Shown piece after piece: positions 16,037-22,946 of a stretch of 29,951 nt of DNA. Position numbers and translations under genes: made by a program. Source of the DNA: a virus; IMG/VR virus record IMGVR_UViG_3300014494_000009, positions 1 through 29,951 of that record; one strand, 5' to 3'. Numbering within the stretch: position 1 is the stretch's first letter; each line of letters opens with the position of its first letter. The notes under the pieces were generated by a model. The model was not told where the DNA came from and ran no database searches. It saw only the letters and a program-made list of their open reading frames with translations.

Positions 16037-17239
16037 TTAGGCTGCCTTGCATTTGAAGATGTAATAGGGGTGGCCATACGCGGGCGTAGAACGACCTCGC
16101 GCTTGGCACTCCATTACATTGCGCCGACCGAGGTCAGCGTTCTTGCCGTCATACGGCCAGTATTGCGTCGTTGCGATAGGCTCGCGCTCACTCCACACTA
16201 GACCTCCCAGTTGCGACATTGCGATCTGTTCCGCAATGACGTAGAAACTAGTGGGGTCCGCCGCGAGTGACGGGAACGTTTTGTCGGTTGACGACGTTGC
16301 AATCGTGAGCTCTGGCGCCTGAAGAATCGCCTTGAACCCAAGTGCTTGTAATTGCCCCTCAACTTTCTGCTCGATCATCGCTCCGACGTGCTCGACGGGT
16401 AATCCACCGGCGATGTCCATTGACCCGGCGCCTAGACTCGACGCGGGGTACGCGATAGACTTTGCAGCAAGCAACTGGCTCAGTCGTGGGCATAGCGTGG
16501 TAGGAGCCAGAATCCCGAGCGGACGAAGATAGCGTGGCATCAAGCCATTACTCATCCTAATCGATCCGATGTACGCCGCAATGTGTTGCAGGTACTCCAG
16601 TGACGCGTCAAACGTTGACGTCAAAACGTTCAGAGCACCGGGATAGATCGTGAGGTTTGGATCGGTAGTTGGGCAGGTGCCCCCACCGCCTCCCCATGCG
16701 GATCCTTTGGTTCCCGTGAAAATGTTACTGAACGTTCCACAGTTCGCTTGAACACCGGTGACCGGGTTGTACGGATGCGACTGAGAAAAGAATACTTGCG
16801 AGTCATAGGTTTGTTGCGCCGTTGCAGCCGCTTCACCACCGAGCAAGTATTTCCCAAGTTGCAACTGAGGATAGATCACCCCTTGTTGCGTAACCTGCGT
16901 GACCCAGTCCTCGATCAGGTTTACGCCAGCGCCATCAAGATCGGTGAACTGGTTCAGTGAAATCTCGTAGCGCCCCCCGACATTTCCGGGAACGAACGAG
17001 GTTTCTACCAGGGCAAGTTCGCGCGCCGGAAGGTCCGTAGACATACCGAGCGATTCAAGGTAGGCGGTTTCAAGTACCCACGTGACAAACTGTTTTGCAG
17101 AACGTGTGGGAATAAGGCGGGTGATCGCGGGATACCAGCAATTTTCAGATTTCAAGAAGTTGGCGTATGCCGTTTCCTTGATCTTGAGAATCGACTGGTC
17201 GATCCGGTATTGGAATGATGGATTGTAAAAACCAGGCAT
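16037..17239 (-). CDS. Major capsid protein, Mu gpT-like
   Basis: This is a 400-aa protein with a strong AGGAG before the ATG (17239), in keeping with high expression. It follows the gpT family layout: a helical N-terminus with YANFLKSENCWYPAITRLIP (25-44), then GGRYEISLNQFTDLDGAGVN near 88-107, and YDSQVFFSQSHPYNPVTG near 143-160, where FFS.SHP is typical of gpT-like capsids. The C-terminal part has EREPIATTQYWPYDGKNADL near 351-370 and ends AYGHPYYIFKCKAA. It forms the icosahedral shell after cleavage or rearrangement. It is preceded by a cement gene, as in many myoviruses. Confidence 0.88.
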   Translation of the reverse strand: MPGFYNPSFQYRIDQSILKIKETAYANFLKSENCWYPAITRLIPTRSAKQFVTWVLETAYLESLGMSTDLPARELALVETSFVPGNVGGRYEISLNQFTDLDGAGVNLIEDWVTQVTQQGVIYPQLQLGKYLLGGEAAATAQQTYDSQVFFSQSHPYNPVTGVQANCGTFSNIFTGTKGSAWGGGGGTCPTTDPNLTIYPGALNVLTSTFDASLEYLQHIAAYIGSIRMSNGLMPRYLRPLGILAPTTLCPRLSQLLAAKSIAYPASSLGAGSMDIAGGLPVEHVGAMIEQKVEGQLQALGFKAILQAPELTIATSSTDKTFPSLAADPTSFYVIAEQIAMSQLGGLVWSEREPIATTQYWPYDGKNADLGRRNVMECQARGRSTPAYGHPYYIFKCKAA

Positions 17240-17272
17240 TTGTAGCTCCTAAATCAATGTTGAAGGCGACGG

Positions 17273-18070
17273 TCACACCGCAGCGCTAAATACGAGGTAC
17301 GCCCAGTTGGAGGTTGTTGCGTTTCCTAGATTAGTCGCCTCGACTGTCCAGTGAATAGAAGCAGCCAGCGCGGTGAACTGAGTTACCGTTGAAACCTTGA
17401 ACGTTACCGTGTAAGCGCCCTGAGTTCCGTCCGATTTGAACACCACTTTGGCACCATTGGCTACACCCGACGTGGGCAAATTGATGGTTGCGTTTGCAGT
17501 CAATCCCGATGCTGCATTTACAACGTACGTTGTGCCGCTAACCAAACTTGCACCGGTTGGCGACCACGCGTTGGATGTGAATGCCGCAGATGTGATATCT
17601 ATATTCTCACCTTGCGCCGTAGTGACAACGTGAATCTTCTCCACCATCACTCGACCACTACTATCTAGCTCTCGGGCGATGCCAGCGGGAATTCCCGTTG
17701 ACGTCATGGTCACAGTCTGATTGTCCAGGAAGTAACACACTGATCCGATGTTAGCGAGCGCTACGGGTGATCCGGTATCGTTCAGGAATCCGAGTAGCTG
17801 TGCATCGTAACCTAGATCGACAACGCACGGGACGTCACCAGCACCACCGGGAGCAGTAGAGCTTCCGTCGTAGGCATCGGTGAATGTGCCATAGTATCCG
17901 TAGTTACTCGGACTGAGACCAGCGGTCATATTGACCAATTTACCCGTTGAGTAAACAATCGCCGCTGCCCAACCCTGCATCACTTTTTGCCCCGAGGTCA
18001 GAATCATCTGAGGAAAACGGCTCGACTTCGAGGGGTCGCGAAGTACGGGCGTTGTTGTTGCTGCTGTCAT
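17273..18070 (-). CDS. Capsid decoration/cement protein
   Basis: This is a 265-aa protein with an ATG at 18070 and AGGA upstream. It lies between head protease and major capsid, the usual place of cement proteins. The N-terminal half has GWAAAIVYSTGKLVNMTAGL near 33-52, LGYDAQLLGFLNDTGSPVAL near 86-105, and GIPAGIARELDSSGRVMVEK near 125-144. This resembles phage decoration proteins such as the DUF2190 group. The C-terminal half (about 155-265) adds a beta-rich domain, NAASGLTANATINLPTSGVA near 184-203, like an appended surface domain. It probably stabilises the expanded shell and displays the extra domain outside. Confidence 0.75.
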   Translation of the reverse strand: MTAATTTPVLRDPSKSSRFPQMILTSGQKVMQGWAAAIVYSTGKLVNMTAGLSPSNYGYYGTFTDAYDGSSTAPGGAGDVPCVVDLGYDAQLLGFLNDTGSPVALANIGSVCYFLDNQTVTMTSTGIPAGIARELDSSGRVMVEKIHVVTTAQGENIDITSAAFTSNAWSPTGASLVSGTTYVVNAASGLTANATINLPTSGVANGAKVVFKSDGTQGAYTVTFKVSTVTQFTALAASIHWTVEATNLGNATTSNWAYLVFSAAV

Positions 18071-18106
18071 GGTGTTTGGTCCTAAAAATGAGGGTTACGG
18101 TTTCGA

Positions 18107-19735
18107 TCACCCACCGAAGCGTCGAGTCATAAACTCGGCTTGTTCGGTTGCTGTAATGCTGCGGACGGCGTGGAAACCATCTTCGGTCTTGAAGAACTTG
18201 GGCTGATCGACTTGAGCGACCATGGACGTTGCGAACAATCGTTCTTGGTGCTCAGTGAGTGGTTCTTGCTGAGTACCGTTGACAGGCTCAGTTGCAGCTT
18301 GGATGGTTGACTTCGCACCGAGTCCAGCGATTGCAGCAGCAACCGTAGAAGGTGCAGCGACACGCGGCCAATTCTTAACTGCGTCCTCGACAGTTTTGAG
18401 GTCGGCTGACATCAAAGTCTTTCGCTGCGCATCGGAAAAGTCGGTGCGGTTTGCGAGTAGAGCGGTTCGCGTCGTAGCTTCAAGCCGCGTGATACGCGAC
18501 GCCGTTTTTTCCTCGTTGTCCTTGTCGTTGTCGGAAGGACCACCTTCGTTGTCCTTGTCGGGCTCCGCATGTTCCGGCTTTGGTTCAGCTTCGGCTGCCT
18601 TAGGGGCAGAGTTGCAAACCGCGATCATCTTGCGCGCCTTCTCTTTGTTTTCGTCAGTCTCGTTTGGGTCATCTACGGCTGCTTGTAGCGCCGCCATTGT
18701 TTCAGCAAAACCTGCCACTTTGGCCTCCTTTTTTGGTGTTGATTGCGAGGCCCGTTGTGCCTCAAATGTGCCACTGCTTAGCAGTGAAATAACTTCGTCT
18801 TCAGTTGCAATCTGATCGGCTAGACCCTTATCGATTGCAAACTGTCCATGAAAGCACGCTGCCTGGTAACTACGTACTTGCTCGATTGAAAGTGGTCGGT
18901 ACGCGGCAACGCACTTGAAGAATTCCTCAGCGAGCGCGTTGCATTCAGCATCGAACGCTGCGACTACTTCGTCTGTCTTCTCGATGTGCGGGTTGGTGTC
19001 CGCCTTGCGAATTCCGCTGGAAACTACCGTGTATTTGAGCCCGAGTTGCTTGTCGGCTCCGGTGCAATCGATAAGATTGTGAATGACACCGATGCTGCCG
19101 ACCATTCCAGTTTGCGGAATGAAGATATAGTCTGCCGCACAGGCGAGCGCGTAGGCTGCGCTGAAAGATTTTGAGTCAACGTAGCAGTACAGTTTCTTTC
19201 CTGCTGCTGCCATGATGGCGCGAATTTCCTGGACTGTGTCGAGGCATCCATCAACAAGTCCACCTCCCGAGTCGATGGACATAAGCACGCAACGAGCTGG
19301 ACTCGATGCGGCGATTCGAATGCGTTGCTTGATCGCATCGTACGAGTCGGACCACGTCTCATGATGGGCAAGAGGCCCACCCCAACCAACGTCAACTATC
19401 GCTAACCTATCGGTGCTGCGCGGTCTAGGTGGGCGAGGGATGTCGAACTGTGCGCCGACTAGGTTGATTGGAGCAGCGAGGTAACCAGGTACGAGCCACT
19501 GACGAGTTTCGTACAGAGTAGCTCTCGACGCTTCATGTTCCGGTTCAGGTTCGCGAGTTTCTTTCGAGGGATCCGATTCTTCATCTTCATCGTCACCATC
19601 GTCAATATCATCTTCGTCATCACCATCCGGATCTTCATCCACGCGAGTCAGAGGAGGAGCTTCGACATTTTCAGTCTTGAGCCAATCTGCATACGAGGCA
19701 GATGCTTTGACCTGATCGAATTGCTCGGCGCTCAT
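18107..19735 (-). CDS. Head maturation protease (S49/SppA-like) with C-terminal scaffold region
   Basis: This is a 542-aa protein. The protease core spans about 85-330. LMSIDSGGGLVDGCLDTVQE (151-170) is the SppA-type strand and glycine loop. The nucleophile is Ser192 in SFSAAYALACAADYIF, followed by TGMVGSIGVI. Lys244 in SSGIRKADTNP is the likely general base. The N-terminal 70 residues are extremely acidic (DEDPDGDDEDDIDDGDDEDE, 33-52). The C-terminal 200 residues are Ala/Glu/Lys-rich and helical, and are likely the internal scaffold released by self-cleavage, as in lambda C/Nu3 and Mu I/Z. The start overlaps the topoisomerase stop (ATGA). The acidic N-terminus is unusual and may interact with basic capsid or DNA-binding proteins. 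Confidence 0.88.
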   Translation of the reverse strand: MSAEQFDQVKASASYADWLKTENVEAPPLTRVDEDPDGDDEDDIDDGDDEDEESDPSKETREPEPEHEASRATLYETRQWLVPGYLAAPINLVGAQFDIPRPPRPRSTDRLAIVDVGWGGPLAHHETWSDSYDAIKQRIRIAASSPARCVLMSIDSGGGLVDGCLDTVQEIRAIMAAAGKKLYCYVDSKSFSAAYALACAADYIFIPQTGMVGSIGVIHNLIDCTGADKQLGLKYTVVSSGIRKADTNPHIEKTDEVVAAFDAECNALAEEFFKCVAAYRPLSIEQVRSYQAACFHGQFAIDKGLADQIATEDEVISLLSSGTFEAQRASQSTPKKEAKVAGFAETMAALQAAVDDPNETDENKEKARKMIAVCNSAPKAAEAEPKPEHAEPDKDNEGGPSDNDKDNEEKTASRITRLEATTRTALLANRTDFSDAQRKTLMSADLKTVEDAVKNWPRVAAPSTVAAAIAGLGAKSTIQAATEPVNGTQQEPLTEHQERLFATSMVAQVDQPKFFKTEDGFHAVRSITATEQAEFMTRRFGG

Positions 19736-20724
19736 GCTGCCTTGCCTTCAACGACGCGCTCGCGATATGCGTCAATCACGCGAGGGTTGATGTACTTTTC
19801 TTTGCAGATTGCTGGAGTGTTGCCGAGGAATTTGGAAGTTTCTTCAATCGCTTTCTTGATGTTCGCATCTGCTTCTTTCGCAGAAATCTTCGGGGGTGGC
19901 GCACTTTTCGAAAGCACGTCGAAGCACATTGAGCTCGCGTGAAACGTGCGAAAGTCTTTTGCTGTGATCTTGTCCGGCGATGCCTTCTCTAGATACCCGT
20001 TCACATCTGCCGCAGTCGAACCGAAGATCTTGTCACCGGGTTTCTTGCCTTCGGTGCGCTTCACGATCTCGGCAGCCAAGTCGCCTTCAACTCTACGGTT
20101 CCATTCCTTATGCGACTTTCCGGGAAACTTCAGGTTGATCGAACCATCTGAATTCTTTATGACATGCTCGGCGCGCAGAGTGGTAGCGCCTACGCTCCCC
20201 GTATCCTTCTCTGCATCGCTGCCTCCGACTCGTATTGTAGTCGTATCGATCAAACGAACGACCACCGCGCTATCAGCAGTCTTTGGATCATTCGATTTCG
20301 AATCACTTTCGATAGTCTTTCGAAGAGCTCCGATGTTCTTCGCCATCTTGGCAGCTTTCCCAAATTTGTAATCGGCTTGCTTCTGCATGTGCTCATCGGT
20401 GTATTGATACGTTTTGACTTCTTTACCGTTGCGGTTCTTGCGGAAAATGACTGCTTTTAGGCCAGTTTCACCGCTGAACTCATGAACCTTGTTGATCGTG
20501 TCGAGTGGAAATCCACCATAACCCTGCTTGCCGTTCTTGTCCTTTGGCTGGCGTGACGCGAGATCGGCGCGCGAAAGCTCCTTGCCTTCACCATGGATCT
20601 CCGACTTTACGGTCTTCGACTTGTCACTTTCGGAACTGCCACCTCCGCCACCAGAACCGAACTTGCCGTCGTCCTTGCGCGGGTGCTTCGATTCCTCAAA
20701 TTCCTTTTCAGCACGGAACGTCAT
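19732..20724 (-). CDS. DNA topoisomerase IB with phage-head-type N-terminus
   Basis: This is a 330-aa protein. Residues about 85-320 match the poxvirus/bacterial type IB topoisomerase. KTYQYTDEHMQKQADYKF (104-121) precedes the catalytic domain. The active-site set is complete: Arg165 in TTIRVGG, Lys203 in FPGKSHKEW, Arg259 in TAKDFRTFHASS, Asn302 in the family His/Asn position, and nucleophile Tyr311 in NTPAICKEKYINP. The N-terminus carries ESKHPRKDDGKFGSGGGGG, a HPR.DDGKFG motif common in phage head-module proteins, plus a Gly/Ser linker. ATGA overlaps join it to the portal upstream and the protease downstream. It occupies the position where Mu encodes the gpF head protein. It would relax DNA supercoils through a 3'-phosphotyrosyl intermediate. 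A virion or packaging role is inferred. Confidence 0.88.
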   Translation of the reverse strand: MTFRAEKEFEESKHPRKDDGKFGSGGGGGSSESDKSKTVKSEIHGEGKELSRADLASRQPKDKNGKQGYGGFPLDTINKVHEFSGETGLKAVIFRKNRNGKEVKTYQYTDEHMQKQADYKFGKAAKMAKNIGALRKTIESDSKSNDPKTADSAVVVRLIDTTTIRVGGSDAEKDTGSVGATTLRAEHVIKNSDGSINLKFPGKSHKEWNRRVEGDLAAEIVKRTEGKKPGDKIFGSTAADVNGYLEKASPDKITAKDFRTFHASSMCFDVLSKSAPPPKISAKEADANIKKAIEETSKFLGNTPAICKEKYINPRVIDAYRERVVEGKAA

Positions 20725-22349
20725 GCTGCAACTTCCTTCGGTGCATCGGTTGACTTGCCAACGTCCCCAAGTTTCTTCTCACCCTCTTCGCCACCAATCG
20801 GTTCAAGACCTTGAGAGCGACGGACTTCGTCAATCGTTATCGCCTTCGCAATGTCGGTCGGCGCCAGCGTGAGTTTGGGTGCGGTAGAGGCTCGCGCGAT
20901 TGGCCTCAGTTCTAGGCCGCTTTCACGTTCAAGCATCTTGCTCATGCTCTCTGGCTTTACCTGCAGGCCAACTTGGCTTGCGAGTTCAAGAATTACCTTG
21001 ATCTGCTGGATGTCGATTCGTTCGGCAACGTCAACACGACTCGATGTCACTGGTATCGAGTACTGCGCAATGATCTCGTCCATGTCGATCTCGCGCCCGT
21101 ACTTCGCAAGCATCGGCTCCAGTTTCTCAACTGCACCGGCGCATTGAATCCACGACTGTGCGGCGTTGGTTAGATCCTGCGGCGAACGTGTGTCGAACTC
21201 AATGCACGGTGAACCCTCGATGTTTTCGACACCGTATTGCGAAATCGTCCACTGCGGCAGTATCTGAGTGTTCTCGCACATTGCCCACGAGTCGGCGGGC
21301 TCTTGAATGAACTCTTTGCGAATGGTTTGGAACAAGTTGTTGTTCAGAAAACCAGTTCCACCAGTCGTTGTGACCTCTTGACCAGCTGCGCAAATCGTGA
21401 GTTCTCGGTCCCAACGTGTGATCGACTTGTCGAAAATGTCGGCGCCTTCGGAACCAACTTCTAGAACCTTTGCGTCAAATCCAGGGGCTGGCGCGCTTGC
21501 CAGAAAGTTGGAACCCCAGTTGGCAAACGCCATGAACCAGGACTCGCGGTCACCTTGCGACGCGCCAACGGGTGCAGTCGTTACGATGCCCGGGTTCGCC
21601 ATTCCGCGTTCGAGATTTCCCGAGCACAGTGCAGCATTTTCCTTGAGAATGAAGGCACGTGAGGCGGCGTACCAAATGCCGCGTTCCCACGGTGCTGCGT
21701 CAACGCCAGCGGGCTCCCACAGAACCCAATTGCCATCGCCCTTGATGATCGGCAGCAGTCCACCGGATGCTGAGCGATAGAACCAATTGCCCATGTTGGA
21801 CGACCAGCGATAGACGAGGCCCTCGGGTGGCAACCGGCGGAGTACTGGGTACGACCGCCCAGGAACCTTGAGCAGCTCACCAACCGCGACGCCCATACCA
21901 ATGCCGTCCTGGATCATCAGCTTGGCCTGGTCGGGCGGAATCATCGCATCGTGAACGCTCTGGACGGACTCGTGGCCCTCCTGCAGTTGCGCGACGTACT
22001 CAGCTTTACCCCTGAATTTACGTGGAAGCGTGACTATTCCGGCGCATCGAAGATTGAAAACTCCGCTGAAAACACCGTCACTCAGTACTGACTTCCAAAG
22101 TAATGCGGCACGGAATAGGTCACCGACCGCGGCATCCTGCATCGCCAGCTTGCGATCTTGGAGGAGCCAGTCGGTGATAAATTCGGGGCGGAGCGACAGG
22201 TGCCCACCCATCGCCTTGCGCCCTCGTTCGATGATCGGATCATCAATTCTAGGCCAATTTGCCCCAGGTTTCCCGACGTAACCCGACCGCGCCAGCAACA
22301 CGTCGATTACTCGAGATGCTGTCGCGGCTAGTGCGGTTCCTGCGCTCAC
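20721..22349 (-). CDS. Portal protein, Mu gp29-like (DUF935 type)
   Basis: This is a 542-aa protein starting at GTG (22349). No good ribosome-binding site is visible, so a start further in is possible, although the GANWPRIDDPIIERGRKAMG stretch (29-48) looks genuine. The core has AVGDLFRAALLWKSVLSDGV near 76-95 and then FNLRCAGIVTLPRKFRG, then LPPEGLVYRWSSNMGNWFYR near 175-194. GIVTTAPVGASQGDRESWFM (about 252-271) begins the stretch leading to the gp29-type core. The gp29/DUF935 family forms the dodecameric vertex ring through which DNA is packaged. Position, size and pattern all agree. The downstream topoisomerase overlaps its stop (ATGA). Confidence 0.82.
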   Translation of the reverse strand: MSAGTALAATASRVIDVLLARSGYVGKPGANWPRIDDPIIERGRKAMGGHLSLRPEFITDWLLQDRKLAMQDAAVGDLFRAALLWKSVLSDGVFSGVFNLRCAGIVTLPRKFRGKAEYVAQLQEGHESVQSVHDAMIPPDQAKLMIQDGIGMGVAVGELLKVPGRSYPVLRRLPPEGLVYRWSSNMGNWFYRSASGGLLPIIKGDGNWVLWEPAGVDAAPWERGIWYAASRAFILKENAALCSGNLERGMANPGIVTTAPVGASQGDRESWFMAFANWGSNFLASAPAPGFDAKVLEVGSEGADIFDKSITRWDRELTICAAGQEVTTTGGTGFLNNNLFQTIRKEFIQEPADSWAMCENTQILPQWTISQYGVENIEGSPCIEFDTRSPQDLTNAAQSWIQCAGAVEKLEPMLAKYGREIDMDEIIAQYSIPVTSSRVDVAERIDIQQIKVILELASQVGLQVKPESMSKMLERESGLELRPIARASTAPKLTLAPTDIAKAITIDEVRRSQGLEPIGGEEGEKKLGDVGKSTDAPKEVAA

Positions 22350-22446
22350 GAGTCAAGTGATGGCTGATTTGACTGGCTAGGCGCAATGATTTATCGCAAG
22401 CTATCAAAAGTGTCTTTAGTGCACATTCACGGGAGATATTGAGAAC

Positions 22447-22689
22447 ATGACCAGAATGCTTGCGAACCATTTGCTGATTCGGATTGCAAACTCCGCGCCC
22501 TGTGGTCTCATTGCCGTGCGCACGTACTTACAAGGTGGTCTTCGACGTGCAAGCGTGATCGAACGCATTGAGTTAGCGTTGCGAGCGAATGACCTCGCGA
22601 GTTACATCACTGCCCAAGGCGCTTACCCAAACGCGCCACTCATTGCCGATGCTTCCGGTGATCCAGGTACCCCGGGATGGCGAGCGTGA
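22447..22689 (+). CDS. Possible small plus-strand gene beside the CRISPR array
   Basis: This is an 80-aa frame, MTRMLANHLLIRIANSAPCG and onward, with GGGAGA about ten bases before its ATG. It ends seven bases before the array. The middle (SVIERIELALRANDLASYIT, 37-56) could form an amphipathic helix. It would be the only plus-strand gene in the window and faces the array. It has no recognised family. It may be chance coding potential in the otherwise gene-free 22350-22696 gap. If real, it could be a small regulator or an anti-CRISPR-like companion. In that gap I saw no convincing anti-repeat, promoter or terminator. Confidence 0.22.
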   Translation: MTRMLANHLLIRIANSAPCGLIAVRTYLQGGLRRASVIERIELALRANDLASYITAQGAYPNAPLIADASGDPGTPGWRA

Positions 22690-22696
22690 TATTCTT

Positions 22697-22946
22697 GTTG
22701 CAGTTGACGGCCTGCACGCCGTTGATGGTTTCTTGATGGTTTCCGGGCAGCTGCGGAGCTCGGCATACGTTGCAGTTGACGGCCTGCACGCCGTTGATGG
22801 TTTCTACTCAGGCCGTCGTCTGTCATCCGTTGCGCGTTGTTGCAGTTGACGGCCTGCACGCCGTTGATGGTTTCTTCTTCGATGTGGCGAGTGATGCCCT
22901 GCCATTGCTTGTTGCAGTTGACGGCCTGCACGCCGTTGATGGTTTC
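22697..22946 (-). CRISPR. Mini CRISPR array: four 36-bp repeats, three spacers
   Basis: Four identical 36-bp repeats lie at 22697-22732, 22769-22804, 22839-22874 and 22911-22946. On the plus strand each begins GTTGCAGTTGAC and ends GTTGATGGTTTC. The spacers are 36, 34 and 36 bp (22733-22768, 22805-22838, 22875-22910) and unrelated to each other. The centre of the repeat is a hairpin, ACGGC and GCCGT around a six-base loop. The minus-strand repeat begins GAAACC and ends TGCAAC. Its first two bases are the last two of the effector's TGA stop, so the array is probably transcribed with the gene on the minus strand, although repeat ends alone do not settle direction. The spacer at 22733 starts with a copy of the last 11 bases of the repeat. 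No cas1, cas2 or leader was seen. Confidence 0.93.

Noticed and set aside
19535-19942. Plus-strand frame rich in Ile and Phe (possible membrane protein)
   Set aside because: It is the antisense of the acidic Asp/Glu-rich N-terminus of the head protease, which reads as Ile/Phe/Val on the other strand.
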